A DNA stretch of 64,000 nt from Streptomyces virginiae (GTDB taxonomy: Bacteria > Actinomycetota > Actinomycetes > Streptomycetales > Streptomycetaceae): assembly GCF_000720455.1 (NCBI RefSeq), contig NZ_JOAK01000024.1, positions 22,121-86,120 of the forward strand, given 5' to 3'. The position numbers and the translations under genes are program-made. The notes beneath the pieces were generated by a model. That model saw only the letters and a program-made list of their open reading frames with translations, had not been told where the DNA came from and searched no databases. Each line of letters starts with the position of its first letter. Positions within the stretch are counted from its first letter, which is position 1. Below, in pieces: positions 51,885-61,544 of this stretch.

Positions 51885-52511
51885 GGCGGCGGCAACTCCT
51901 AGGACGAACGGAAACGGAGGGTGGGCTCTCCCGGCAACCGCTGGGAGGTACCCCCGGAGCGGCCGAGGTGAAGCCGCTCTAAGGGTGTGTCAGCGCGCTT
52001 AGGTTACCGAGCCGCCGCCCCGCCCCCGCACCCGACCCTCCGCAGGGCGGCCGCCGCCCTGGGGGTGGTCCACGATCTTGCATTCCGGGCGGGGTCCGCC
52101 TTGTCGTTCACCTCGCCGATCATGTGGCGCTCGCATATCGTGCGTCCGCCGCGCGTTGATCAATTCCCGGATTCCCCCGAACGCCACTCGGTGATCAATT
52201 CCGGATTGGGCCGGAACCCGCTCCCGCACGCGTGCTCGCCAGCCGAACGGAGCAGTTCGGTTTCGCGACTCTCAACCCGGCAAAACGGGACGTACGTCAC
52301 ACTGGTGGGGGTGTGCGGCGGGTGTAGCGTGGCCCTTTCGCCTGGTCCGCGCAGCGCCCCCGACCTGCGAATACCCCCTTCCGGAACCCTTCCGCAGCAC
52401 GTTCCTGTCGCTGTTGTCAAGCCCCGAGATGTGCCCTGACCTGCGAAAACGCCATTCATAACAGTCAGTTCTCGTGTTACCCTGGATAGCCACGGAAGGG
52501 GTACCTGTCAC
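51885..52511. other. Large intergenic region between the lipoprotein and carD
   Basis: 627 bp without a credible gene. It holds the lipoprotein promoter (a minus-strand TAACCT near 51993-51999) and the carD promoter area. Two direct copies of TGATCAATTCC(C)GGATT lie at 52156-52174 and 52191-52208. A lone PHO-like GTTCACCTCGC is at 52106-52116. The region could hold a small RNA; I cannot show one. Confidence 0.4.
52156..52208 (+). repeat. Direct repeat of a TGATCAATTCCGG element
   Basis: The copies TTGATCAATTCCCGGATTC (52156-52174) and GTGATCAATTCCGGATTG (52191-52208) are 35 bp apart. Each contains the palindrome TGATCA. They could be binding sites for a regulator of carD. Confidence 0.55.
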
Positions 52512-52994
52512 ATGACGTTCAAGGTTGGCGACACCGTGGTCTATCCCCATCACGGGGCCGCGCTGATCGAGGCCATTGAGACTCGCCAGATCAAAGGCGT
52601 GGACAAGACCTACTTGGTGCTCAAGGTCGCCCAGGGCGACCTGACGGTTCGTGTGCCTGCGGACAATGCGGAGTTCGTCGGCGTTCGCGACGTAGTCGGC
52701 CAGGACGGGCTGGACCGGGTCTTCGAGGTGCTTCGTGCACCGTATGCAGAAGAGCCGACGAACTGGTCCCGGCGCTACAAGGCAAATCTGGAGAAGCTCG
52801 CTTCTGGCGATGTCATCAAGGTCGCCGAAGTGGTGCGTGACCTGTGGCGTCGTGAGCGCGAGCGCGGGCTCTCCGCGGGCGAGAAGCGCATGCTCGCGAA
52901 GGCGCGCCAGATCCTGGTCAGCGAGCTCGCGCTCGCTGAGAACACGAACGAGGACAAGGCCGAGGCCCTCCTCGACGAGGTGCTCGCGTCCTGA
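52512..52994 (+). CDS. carD: CarD/CdnL-family RNA polymerase-binding protein
   Basis: A 160-residue transcription factor. The N-terminal Tudor-like domain ([23 protein letters not shown]) binds the RNA polymerase beta subunit, and the helical C-terminal domain ([28 protein letters not shown]) contacts promoter DNA near -10. In actinobacteria CarD stabilises open complexes and supports rRNA transcription. The ATG at 52512 follows GGAAGGGG at a slightly long distance. ispD follows after a 307-bp gap. Confidence 0.95.
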   Translation: MTFKVGDTVVYPHHGAALIEAIETRQIKGVDKTYLVLKVAQGDLTVRVPADNAEFVGVRDVVGQDGLDRVFEVLRAPYAEEPTNWSRRYKANLEKLASGDVIKVAEVVRDLWRRERERGLSAGEKRMLAKARQILVSELALAENTNEDKAEALLDEVLAS

Positions 52995-53301
52995 CGCGAG
53001 GCCCCGTGCACGGTGTGCACAGCTTGCCGCGGTGCCCGATGACAAGGCTTCTCCCCCGGGAGAGACCTGTTGCCGGGCGCTGCGGCATGTCTGTATCCGT
53101 ACCTCTTGCCGTACTCGTACTTCTGCTTCCCTAGTCAGTCGTACTCGTACGCGTACTTCTCACTGGCGTGCCGGGTCCGGGCAGCCTGCTCGACCGGTCG
53201 TCACGGAAGGGGCGAGGGGCGTCGCACCCGGCACCCTTCAGGCCATACCCATGTCGGCCGAAGTCACAAACCTGGCTCGGAAACCTGGCTCGGAGCTACT
53301 G
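52995..53301. other. Intergenic region between carD and ispD
   Basis: 307 bp. A weak hairpin TCTCCC-CC-GGGAGA at 53050-53063 may end carD. A tract with repeated GTAC-type words (53096-53160) and a perfect 13-bp tandem repeat AAACCTGGCTCGG (53268-53280, 53281-53293) lie before the ispD ribosome site. The Tyr-rich frame over the GTAC tract is not a credible gene. Confidence 0.45.
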
Positions 53302-54048
53302 ATGTCTGACGTAACGCGCCCCCGCCGCACGGCCGCGGTGATCCCGGCCGCCGGCCGCGGCGTACGCCTCGGCCCCGGCGCCCCCAAGGCCCTGCGGGCC
53401 CTCGGCGGCACCCCGATGCTCGTCCACGCCGTCCGCGCGATGGCCCGCTCCCGCGCGGTGTCCGTCGTGGTGGTCGTCGCCCCCGCCGCCGAAGCGGCCG
53501 AGGTGCGCCTCCTGCTGGGCGAGCACGCGCTGCCCGAGCGGACCGAGGTCCTGGTCGTCCCCGGCGGCGAGACCCGCCAGGAGTCCGTACGGGCCGGCCT
53601 GGACGCGCTGCCGCAGGACGTCACCTCCGTACTGATCCACGACGCGGCCCGCCCGCTCGTCCCGGTGGACACCGTGGACGCCGTCGTCGAGGCCGTGCGC
53701 GACGGCGCCCGCGCCGTGGTCCCCGCGCTCCCGCTGGCGGACACCGTCAAGGAGGTCGAGCCCGGCAGGCCGGGCGAGCCCGAGCCGGTCGTCGCCACGC
53801 CCGAGCGGGCCCGGCTGCGCGCCGTGCAGACCCCGCAGGGCTTCGACCTCGCCACGCTCCTGGAGGCGCACGCCGCGATCGCGGTGGACGGCGAGGGCGC
53901 CACCGACGACGCCGGCATGGTGGAACGCCTCGGCGTCCCCGTCGTGGTGATCCCGGGACACGAAGAGGCCTTCAAGGTCACCCGACCGCTCGACCTGGTC
54001 CTCGCAGAGGCCGTACTCGCCCGCAGGAGGGCCACCGATGGGTTCTAG
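53302..54048 (+). CDS. ispD: 2-C-methyl-D-erythritol 4-phosphate cytidylyltransferase
   Basis: A 248-residue enzyme of the MEP isoprenoid pathway. The CTP-binding segment [21 protein letters not shown] is near residues 10-30, HDAARPLV is the family hallmark near 110-117, and VQTPQGF follows. The ATG at 53302 has GGAG at a suitable distance; an in-frame ATG at 53251 would translate the tandem repeat and has no ribosome site. It overlaps ispF by 11 bp, so the two successive pathway enzymes are coupled. Confidence 0.94.
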   Translation: MSDVTRPRRTAAVIPAAGRGVRLGPGAPKALRALGGTPMLVHAVRAMARSRAVSVVVVVAPAAEAAEVRLLLGEHALPERTEVLVVPGGETRQESVRAGLDALPQDVTSVLIHDAARPLVPVDTVDAVVEAVRDGARAVVPALPLADTVKEVEPGRPGEPEPVVATPERARLRAVQTPQGFDLATLLEAHAAIAVDGEGATDDAGMVERLGVPVVVIPGHEEAFKVTRPLDLVLAEAVLARRRATDGF

Positions 54049-54541
54049 CTCCGACGCACCGCTGATCCCGCTCGTCGGGATCGGCACCGACGTGCACGCC
54101 TTCGAGACCGGCCGCGAGCTGTGGTGCGCCGGCCTGCTGTGGGAGGGGGAGGACGGCCTCGCCGGGCACTCCGACGGCGACGTCGCCGCCCACGCCGCCT
54201 GCGACGCCCTCTTCTCGGCCGCCGGAGTCGGCGACCTCGGCGCGCACTTCGGCACCTCCCGCCCCGAGTGGTCCGGCGCCGCCGGGGTCACCCTGCTGGC
54301 AGAGGCCGCCCGGATCGTGCGCGCGGAGGGCTTCGAGATCGGCAACATCGCCATCCAGGTGATCGGTGTCCGTCCGAAGATCGGCAAGCGGCGCGAAGAG
54401 GCGCAGAAGGCGCTCGCGGCCGCCGCGGGCGCCCCCGTCTCCGTATCGGGCACCACCACCGACGGACTGGGCCTGACCGGCCGGGCCGAAGGGCTCGCCG
54501 CCATCGCCACCGCCCTCGTGTACCGGACGAACCGGGCCTGA
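54038..54541 (+). CDS. ispF: 2-C-methyl-D-erythritol 2,4-cyclodiphosphate synthase
   Basis: A 167-residue MEP-pathway enzyme. GIGTDVHAF supplies the Asp and His metal ligands, [16 protein letters not shown] is the second metal-binding signature, and the C-terminal [17 protein letters not shown] is characteristic. Coupled to ispD by an 11-bp overlap, with GGAGGG upstream. A terminator follows. Confidence 0.96.
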   Translation: MGSSSDAPLIPLVGIGTDVHAFETGRELWCAGLLWEGEDGLAGHSDGDVAAHAACDALFSAAGVGDLGAHFGTSRPEWSGAAGVTLLAEAARIVRAEGFEIGNIAIQVIGVRPKIGKRREEAQKALAAAAGAPVSVSGTTTDGLGLTGRAEGLAAIATALVYRTNRA

Positions 54542-54578
54542 ACGCCCGCCGTGACGGCACATCTTCGGCAACAAAGCG

Positions 54579-54605
54579 GCCCCGCGACCCCAAAGGTCGC
54601 GGGGC
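54579..54605 (+). terminator. Terminator of ispD-ispF
   Basis: A perfect 11-bp stem GCCCCGCGACC/GGTCGCGGGGC (54579-54589 with 54595-54605) with a 5-base loop. Confidence 0.75.
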
Positions 54606-54634
54606 ACTGCTACAGGCGCACTACCCTGGATGCC

Positions 54635-56035
54635 GTGACTATTCGCCTGTACGACACCAACGCCCGGCAGATCCGCGACTTCACCCCGCTCGTTCCGGGC
54701 TGCGTCTCGATCTACCTCTGTGGTGCCACCGTGCAGGCGGCCCCGCACATCGGGCACATCCGGTCGGGCCTCAACTTCGACATGATGCGCCGCTGGTTCG
54801 AGTACCGCGGCTACGACGTCACCTTCATCCGCAACGTCACCGACATCGACGACAAGATCATCGCGAAGTCGGCCGAGCAGGGCCGCCCCTGGTGGTCCAT
54901 CGGCTACGACAACGAGCAGGCCTTCAACAACGGGTACGACGCCCTCGGCTGCCTGCGGCCCACCTACGAGCCGCGCGCCACGGGCCACGTCCCCGAGATG
55001 ATCGAGATGATGCGCGGCCTGATCGAGCGCGGCCACGCCTACGAGTCCGACGGCAACGTCTACTTCGACGTGCGCTCCTTCCCCGGCTACCTGAGCCTGT
55101 CCAACCAGGAGCTCGACAACCTGCTCCAGCCCTCCGGCGAGGGCGAGACGGGCAAGCGCGACCCCCGCGACTTCGCCATGTGGAAGTCCGTCAAGCCGGG
55201 CGAGCCCTCCTGGGAGACCCCGTGGGGCCGCGGCCGTCCGGGCTGGCACCTCGAATGCTCCGCCATGGCGCACAAGTACCTCGGCGAGGCCTTCGACGTC
55301 CACGGCGGCGGCCTCGACCTGATCTTCCCGCACCACGAGAACGAGATCGCCCAGGCCAAGGCCTTCGGCGACGAGTTCGCGAACTACTGGGTCCACAACG
55401 CCTGGGTCACCATGTCCGGCGAGAAGATGTCCAAGTCCCTCGGGAACTCGGTCCTCGTCTCCGAGATGGTCAAGCAGTGGCGCCCGATCGTCCTGCGCTA
55501 CTACCTCGGCACCCCGCACTACCGGTCGATGATCGAGTACAGCGAGGAGGCGCTGCGGGAGGCCGAGTCGGCCTTCGCCCGCATCGAGGGCTTCGTCCAG
55601 CGCGTCGTGGAGAAGGCCGGAGGCCCCGTCGAGGCCGCGAAGGAGGTCCCGCCCGCCTTCGCCGAGGCCATGGACGACGACCTCGGCGTCCCGCAGGCGC
55701 TCGCCATCGTCCACACCACCGTCCGCCAGGGCAACAGCGCGCTCGCCGCCGACGACAAGGACGCGGCCATCGCCCGCCTGTCCGAGGTACGGGCCATGCT
55801 GGGCGTCCTCGGCCTGGACCCGCTCGACCCGCACTGGGCCGGCGAGACCGACCGCGGCGAGGACCTCCACGGAGCCGTGGACACCCTCGTCCGCCTGGTC
55901 CTGGACCAGCGCGAGTCCGCCCGGGCCCGCAAGGACTGGGCGACCGCCGACGCCATCCGCGACCAGCTCCAGCAGTCCGGTCTGGTCATCGAGGACAGCC
56001 CGACGGGGCCGCGCTGGACGCTCGGCCCCCGCTGA
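54635..56035 (+). CDS. cysS: Cysteinyl-tRNA synthetase
   Basis: A 466-residue class I synthetase. The zinc-binding and HIGH region appears as [17 protein letters not shown], the second zinc ligand area as [16 protein letters not shown] follows, and KMSKS as [10 protein letters not shown]. The GTG at 54635 is used: VTIRLYDT is the expected N-terminus, and a -10-like TACCCT ends 7 bp upstream with no ribosome site, suggesting a leaderless mRNA. A mshC-type sequence would also match, but the full C-terminal anticodon-binding region points to cysS. Confidence 0.93.
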   Translation: MTIRLYDTNARQIRDFTPLVPGCVSIYLCGATVQAAPHIGHIRSGLNFDMMRRWFEYRGYDVTFIRNVTDIDDKIIAKSAEQGRPWWSIGYDNEQAFNNGYDALGCLRPTYEPRATGHVPEMIEMMRGLIERGHAYESDGNVYFDVRSFPGYLSLSNQELDNLLQPSGEGETGKRDPRDFAMWKSVKPGEPSWETPWGRGRPGWHLECSAMAHKYLGEAFDVHGGGLDLIFPHHENEIAQAKAFGDEFANYWVHNAWVTMSGEKMSKSLGNSVLVSEMVKQWRPIVLRYYLGTPHYRSMIEYSEEALREAESAFARIEGFVQRVVEKAGGPVEAAKEVPPAFAEAMDDDLGVPQALAIVHTTVRQGNSALAADDKDAAIARLSEVRAMLGVLGLDPLDPHWAGETDRGEDLHGAVDTLVRLVLDQRESARARKDWATADAIRDQLQQSGLVIEDSPTGPRWTLGPR

Positions 56036-56136
56036 GCCCCCGGCACCCGGAGCAGTCCGACTGTGCCGCCCGGCCTTCCGGGCGGCACACTCTTCATACG
56101 TACATATCGCAGCATCAACGAAAACAGGTAGAGGTC

Positions 56137-57108
56137 ATGGCCGGGAACAGCCAGCGCAGGAACCGCCGCACGTCCAACAAGAAGGGCGCGACGGTCGGCA
56201 GCGGTGGCCAGCGGCGCAAGGGCCTGGAGGGCAAGGGCCCCACGCCCAAGGCCGAGGACCGCAAGAAGCACAAGGCGAACCGCATCGCCAACGCCATGGC
56301 CCGCCAGGCGGCCAAGCGCCGTCCGGCACCGCGCCGCGGCGGCCCCAAGGGCACCAGCGAGATGGTCGTAGGCCGCAACCCGGTCTTCGAGGCGCTGCGT
56401 GACGGCGTCCCCGCCACCACCCTCTACGTCCAGCAGTTCATCGACAACGACGAGCGCGTCCGCGAGGCGCTCCAGCTCGCCGGCGAGCGCGGCAACATCA
56501 ACCTGATGGAAGCCCCGCGCCCCGAGCTCGACCGCATGACCAACGGGCTCAACCACCAGGGCCTGGTCCTGCAGGTGCCGCCGTACGAGTACGCGCACCC
56601 CGAGGACCTCACCGACGCCGCCTACGACAACGGCGAGGACCCCCTCATCGTCGCCCTCGACGGCGTCACCGACCCGCGCAACCTCGGCGCGATCGTTCGC
56701 TCCGTCTCCGCCTTCGGCGGTCACGGCGTGGTCATCCCCGAGCGCCGCGCCGCCGGCATGACCGCCGGTGCCTGGAAGACCTCGGCCGGCACCGCCGCCC
56801 GCACCCCGGTCTCCCGCGTCACCAACCTCACCCGCGCCCTGCAGGAGTACAAGAAGGCCGGCATCGCCATCGTCGGCCTCGCGGCCGAGGGCACGCACGA
56901 GGTGCAGGACCTGGAGGCGCTCGGCGGCCCGGTCGTCATCGTCGTCGGCTCCGAGGGCAAGGGCCTGGGCCGTCTCGTCGGCGAGAACTGCGACTACCTC
57001 GTGCGCATCCCGATGCCGGGCGGCGCCGAGTCCCTCAACGCCGGTGTCGCCGCGGGCGTCGTGCTCTACGAGGCGGCCCGCCGCCGCGCCACGCAGCCCC
57101 GCACCTGA
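56137..57108 (+). CDS. rlmB: 23S rRNA 2'-O-methyltransferase, TrmH/SpoU type
   Basis: A 323-residue enzyme. An extremely basic N-terminus of about 75 residues ([12 protein letters not shown] and further Lys/Arg) precedes a substrate-binding domain ([19 protein letters not shown]) and the knotted SPOUT domain with [25 protein letters not shown] and a C-terminal [14 protein letters not shown]. It probably methylates G2251 of 23S rRNA, by analogy to RlmB; TrmH-type tRNA activity is an alternative. ATG at 56137 with GTAGAGG. Confidence 0.9.
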   Translation: MAGNSQRRNRRTSNKKGATVGSGGQRRKGLEGKGPTPKAEDRKKHKANRIANAMARQAAKRRPAPRRGGPKGTSEMVVGRNPVFEALRDGVPATTLYVQQFIDNDERVREALQLAGERGNINLMEAPRPELDRMTNGLNHQGLVLQVPPYEYAHPEDLTDAAYDNGEDPLIVALDGVTDPRNLGAIVRSVSAFGGHGVVIPERRAAGMTAGAWKTSAGTAARTPVSRVTNLTRALQEYKKAGIAIVGLAAEGTHEVQDLEALGGPVVIVVGSEGKGLGRLVGENCDYLVRIPMPGGAESLNAGVAAGVVLYEAARRRATQPRT

Positions 57109-57125
57109 CCGCTTTGATCCACTTG

Positions 57126-57178
57126 GCTCACGGACAGTGACCCGTGAGCGTGTCACCCCGCCCGTTTCGGGCGGGGTG
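57126..57178 (+). terminator. Double hairpin terminator after rlmB
   Basis: Two successive stems: an 8-bp GCTCACGG/CCGTGAGC (57126-57133 with 57142-57149), then a perfect 11-bp CACCCCGCCCG/CGGGCGGGGTG (57154-57164 with 57168-57178) with loop TTT. Confidence 0.8.
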
Positions 57179-57220
57179 GCTTGATCTTGACGGGTCTCGG
57201 ACAGATCCCTGATGTCAAGG

Positions 57221-57237
57221 CAGTGTCCTAAACACTG
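57221..57237 (+). promoter_or_regulatory. Inverted repeat in the promoter of the DoxX-type gene
   Basis: CAGTGT-CCTAA-ACACTG is perfectly complementary over 6 bp and lies 13 bp upstream of the ATG at 57251. A second, looser pair CTTGAC/GTCAAG spans 57186-57219. Candidate operator. Confidence 0.45.
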
Positions 57238-57250
57238 ATCACTCGGTTAG

Positions 57251-58777
57251 ATGAGTGTGGACACCAGAACGTCAGGGTTCGACGACCAGCCCGCGCTGAG
57301 CATGGTCAAGGTGCCGTGCGACCCCGCACAGGTCATCGTCAACCACGCCAGCTTCCGCGTGCGGCTCGCACCGAGCCCGAGCGCGCGTTCCAAGCCCGCG
57401 AAGGCCCCCGGCCGCGCGCCCGTCCTGGGCGGCGCCGTGGTGGCGGCCGCCGGGGCCACCCGCCGCCGGGCCCCCGTGGTCTGGAGCGGCAAGTCCGACA
57501 CCGGAGACGCCGCCGCGGCCATGGGCGGACTGCTCCAGGCAGTTCGCGAGGCCGGGCGCGGCCACGACGGGTACGACGGCGTCGCCACCCAGGTCATCCC
57601 GCGCATCGACATGGCCCACGACCTCGCCGAGGACACCCTCGCCACGCCGACCGTCATCGGCCAGCGCAGCTACGGGGACCCCGCCGAGACGCGCCCCCTG
57701 GCCCCCGTACGGGACCTCCCGTACGAGCAGCCGCCCGGCTCCGGGGCCGGTACCGGACCGGAATCCCGGCGCCCCGCGGCCGACAACCGCGGGCAGGCCT
57801 CCTACTACCCCGGCCGCCGGATGAACCTCGGCGTCGTGCTGCTCCCGCTGCGCGTCTTCCTCGGCTTCATCTCCATCTACGCCGGCATGGGCAAGCTGTG
57901 CGACCCCGTCTACTTCGACGGCGGCGAGCGCGGCTCCATGGTCACCTGGCTGCACACCCTGACCCCGTGGGCGCTGGCCGAGCCGCTGCGCGACTTCGCG
58001 CTCGCGCACCCGGTGGGCGCGGGCCTCAGCGTGGCCTTCCTCCAGGTCATCGTCGGCGTGCTGACGGTCTTCGGCCTGTGGCAGCGGTTCGCCGCCTGCT
58101 TCGGGGCGCTGCTGTCCGCCGCGCTGCTGATGACGGTCAGCTGGAAGACCGTCCCGGCCTACGACGCGCCCGACATCATCTACCTCGCCGCCTGGAGCCC
58201 GCTGATCATCGCGGGCGCCCCGGTCTACTCCCTCGACGGGCGCCTCGCCGGCGAGGCCTGGCGCACCCTCGGGCCCCGCTCCGAGATCTGGCGGCTGCGC
58301 CGCCGCGTGCTGCGGCGCGGGGCCGTCATGGCGACCGTCGTCTGCGGCCTCACCCTGCTCGTCGGCTCGCTCCTCGGCGGTGCCGTCCGCTCCACCACCG
58401 TGGTCACCGTCCCCGGGCCCGGCCAGGCCCCCAGCAACTACCTGCCGGGCCGCCCGCTGCCGCAGGCGCCGGCCAAGCAGCAGCCCGCGCAGCAGCAGCC
58501 GAGCCGGCAGTCGTCCTCGCCGACGCCCTCCCCGTCCGAGCCGTCCGCCAAGGCCGGCAGGACCGCGTCGGGCGCACCGTCCCGGGAGACCGCTGGGACG
58601 GGCTCGGAGTCGCCGACCGCGACCCGGGGCACGACCGGCAAGCAGCAGACCCCGCGCAGCACGCCCCGGCAGTCCACGGCGCCGAAGTCGTCGTCGTCCT
58701 CGTCGGGGAGCAGCACGCGCGGAGGAGGCACCACACCGACCAAGCAGCCCGGCCTGATCGGCGGGCTCATCGGCTGA
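57251..58777 (+). CDS. DoxX-domain membrane protein with long disordered ends
   Basis: A 508-residue protein. Residues 1 to about 190 are cytoplasmic and Pro/Ala/Arg-rich. The central DoxX-type membrane domain (about 192-345) has four helices with LPLRVFLGFISIYAGMGKL and YLAAWSPLIIAGAP. One more helix (about 360-380) follows, and the last 120 residues are a Ser/Thr/Pro/Gln-rich tail ending in LIGGLIG. DoxX proteins act in membrane redox or sulfur reactions in some species; function unknown here. ATG at 57251. A strong terminator ends it. Confidence 0.82.
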   Translation: MSVDTRTSGFDDQPALSMVKVPCDPAQVIVNHASFRVRLAPSPSARSKPAKAPGRAPVLGGAVVAAAGATRRRAPVVWSGKSDTGDAAAAMGGLLQAVREAGRGHDGYDGVATQVIPRIDMAHDLAEDTLATPTVIGQRSYGDPAETRPLAPVRDLPYEQPPGSGAGTGPESRRPAADNRGQASYYPGRRMNLGVVLLPLRVFLGFISIYAGMGKLCDPVYFDGGERGSMVTWLHTLTPWALAEPLRDFALAHPVGAGLSVAFLQVIVGVLTVFGLWQRFAACFGALLSAALLMTVSWKTVPAYDAPDIIYLAAWSPLIIAGAPVYSLDGRLAGEAWRTLGPRSEIWRLRRRVLRRGAVMATVVCGLTLLVGSLLGGAVRSTTVVTVPGPGQAPSNYLPGRPLPQAPAKQQPAQQQPSRQSSSPTPSPSEPSAKAGRTASGAPSRETAGTGSESPTATRGTTGKQQTPRSTPRQSTAPKSSSSSSGSSTRGGGTTPTKQPGLIGGLIG

Positions 58778-58798
58778 GCCCTCCGCCAGGGGCCGGCA

Positions 58799-58838
58799 CA
58801 CAGGGGCCCGGCACGCGAGAGCGTGCCGGGCCCCTGTG
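58799..58838. terminator. Bidirectional terminator between DoxX-type and nucleotidyltransferase genes
   Basis: An 18-bp perfect stem (58799-58816 with 58821-58838) with loop GAGA lies between two convergent genes. Confidence 0.85.
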
Positions 58839-58892
58839 GTGTGTGCGGGGGGTGTGCCGGAGGCCCGGCCGCCGCCGGGACCGTGAGAGGCC

Positions 58893-59651
58893 TCAGGGGC
58901 CCGTCTGCGCCGCCAACTCCCGTGCGGCCTCGGTGAGGTCCTTGGCCGTGTCGATCGCCCGCCAGTAGGCGCCCTGGGGCAGCGGGAAGCCCGCCAGCCG
59001 CCGCTCCCGCGCCAGCCGCGGGAAGGTGGTGCGCTCGTGGTCCCCCAAGTCCGGGAGCAGCGCCGCGAATTCGGGCCCGAAGACGTACACCCCGGCGTTC
59101 ACCGGATAGGGCGACAGAGGGGCCTCGATGAAGTCCAGTACGTGCCCGAACTCATTCGTCTCCACCACCCCCCACGGGATCCGCGGCCGGGCCAGCGCGA
59201 GCGTCGCGACCGCCCCGCGCTCGGCGTGGAAGGCCGCCATCTCGCGCAGCGAGAACCGCGTCCAGACGTCGCCGTTCGTCGCGTACCAGGCCCCGTCGGG
59301 GTCCGGGAGGTGCCGCGCGGCGTACTTCAGGCCGCCGCCGCGCCCCAGCGGCTCCTCCTCGACCACCGTGGTCACGCGGAGCGGCAACGGCGCCTCGGCC
59401 AGCCACTCCTGGAGCACCCCGGCGAGGTGCCCGCACGAGACCACGGCGTCGGTGACCCCCTCGGCCGCCAGCCAGTTCAGCTGGTGCCCGATGATCGGCA
59501 GCCCGGTCCCCGGGATCTCGACCATCGGCTTGGGGCGGTCGTCGGTGTACGGACGCAGCCGCGAACCCTGGCCGCCCGCCAGGACGACTGCCTGGGTGGG
59601 GGCGGCGGGGAACGCGGCTGCGGAGGAGGCGGATCGGGGGTCGTCGGTCAT
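58893..59651 (-). CDS. Sugar-phosphate nucleotidyltransferase
   Basis: A 252-residue NTP transferase. The signature AVVLAGGQGSRLRPYTDDRPKPMVEI near residues 21-46 binds the nucleotide, and the later NGDVWTRF and YPVNAGVYVF motifs are typical of mannose- or glucose-1-phosphate nucleotidyltransferases. No sugar-modifying genes are adjacent to specify the sugar. ATG at 59651 has a -10-like TACGCT 7 bp upstream, with no ribosome site. The C-terminal left-handed helix domain is absent. Confidence 0.86.
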   Translation of the reverse strand: MTDDPRSASSAAAFPAAPTQAVVLAGGQGSRLRPYTDDRPKPMVEIPGTGLPIIGHQLNWLAAEGVTDAVVSCGHLAGVLQEWLAEAPLPLRVTTVVEEEPLGRGGGLKYAARHLPDPDGAWYATNGDVWTRFSLREMAAFHAERGAVATLALARPRIPWGVVETNEFGHVLDFIEAPLSPYPVNAGVYVFGPEFAALLPDLGDHERTTFPRLARERRLAGFPLPQGAYWRAIDTAKDLTEAARELAAQTGP

Positions 59652-59679
59652 GGCGGCCAGCGTAGGGACGGGTCGCGTG

Positions 59680-60093
59680 TCAGCCCATGGAGGCGACGCC
59701 GGTGGCGTACGAGGTGTCGCAGACGGGCCGGGCGAACGACTGGGCCTTCGTCGGGCCGTACGCCTCGACGGCGGCGCGTCCGAGCGCCCGGGCGATCCCC
59801 ACGCAGTGCTCGGCGAGCGACGGCCGGCGGTTCACCTCCTGCTGGAGGTGGGTCAGGACGTCGTCGGGCGCCTGGCCCTGCTGCAGTTCGCCGACGAGCT
59901 GCGTGCGCAGCACCTCGTGGGCGGCGCGCGGCTTCGCGGGCGTGGAGACGCCCTCGGCGGAGGCGGTGACGAGCTGGGAGGAGGAAGTGTCCGCCCAGGG
60001 GACCATGGTGACCGCGAGGGTCCCGGACAGGACCAGGACGACGGGCAGGACCAGGGCGAGGGAACGGCCGATACGGCGGGCAGTGTGGGTCAC
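59680..60093 (-). CDS. Small exported protein
   Basis: A 137-residue protein with an N-terminal hydrophobic helix (about residues 11-31) that acts as a signal or anchor, followed by a helical external domain with two cysteines (EHCVGIARAL and RPVCDTSY), possibly forming a disulfide. No family recognised. GTG start at 60093, 7 bp after a minus-strand TACTCT. Only 28 bp separate its stop from the start of the nucleotidyltransferase, so they may be one unit. Confidence 0.65.
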   Translation of the reverse strand: MTHTARRIGRSLALVLPVVLVLSGTLAVTMVPWADTSSSQLVTASAEGVSTPAKPRAAHEVLRTQLVGELQQGQAPDDVLTHLQQEVNRRPSLAEHCVGIARALGRAAVEAYGPTKAQSFARPVCDTSYATGVASMG

Positions 60094-60248
60094 GAGGGCG
60101 AGAGTAGCGCTCGGTGAAGATTTGGCGACATTTAGTCACCCTGTCGGGGGATGGTTCGACGTGGCTTTTCGAATTACGGGTTGACGGTCGCGCCCGAATG
60201 GCCCGGTCTGCCGGGGTTCCTGTGGAGTGTCCTGCGGCAACGGACGGC

Positions 60249-60279
60249 GGAGGGGCGCCCCTTGACGGGACGCCCCTCC
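60249..60279 (-). terminator. Terminator of msiK
   Basis: A 9-bp stem GGAGGGGCG/CGCCCCTCC (60249-60257 with 60271-60279) extended by nearby complementary bases, just beyond the msiK stop. Confidence 0.65.
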
Positions 60280-60299
60280 AACCTCCGTGTCCGGTGCGA

Positions 60300-61388
<1,089 letters not shown>

Positions 61389-61436
61389 GGTGAGGAATCC
61401 CTTCTACCGGCAGGAACGTGCCGGACGATCCGAGTG

Positions 61437-61452
61437 GAAGGTCTAGTCCAGA
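61437..61452. promoter_or_regulatory. dre-like (DasR-responsive) element upstream of msiK
   Basis: The sequence GAAGGTCTAGTCCAGA matches the DasR operator consensus ACTGGTCTAGACCAGT at its core GGTCTAG-CCAG. It lies about 49 bp upstream of msiK. DasR controls chitin and N-acetylglucosamine uptake in Streptomyces, which would fit MsiK. Mismatches at the left end weaken it. Confidence 0.55.
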
Positions 61453-61544
61453 AATCGGACTCCGCCCGACGCTACCTCCCACGACGGCGTCTGTCAGCAC
61501 CGCGGGCGTGTGGGATTGTCGGTGCGACCTGCTTCGATGCGCCC

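Noticed and set aside
51989..52002. TTAGGTTACCGAG resembling an iron-box half-site
   Set aside because: Only one half matches the DmdR/DtxR palindrome; it is better explained as a minus-strand -10 region (TAACCT).
52106..52116. Single GTTCACCTCGC resembling a PHO-box unit before carD
   Set aside because: PhoP sites need at least two abutting or phased units; none is found within 11 or 22 bp.
53251..53301. Earlier ATG start for ispD at 53251
   Set aside because: No ribosome site, and it would translate the 13-bp tandem repeat; the ATG at 53302 has GGAG and the expected N-terminus.
53070..53309. A short Tyr/Ser-rich frame over the GTAC-repeat tract before ispD
   Set aside because: No ribosome site, atypical composition for this genome, and it runs into the ispD start.
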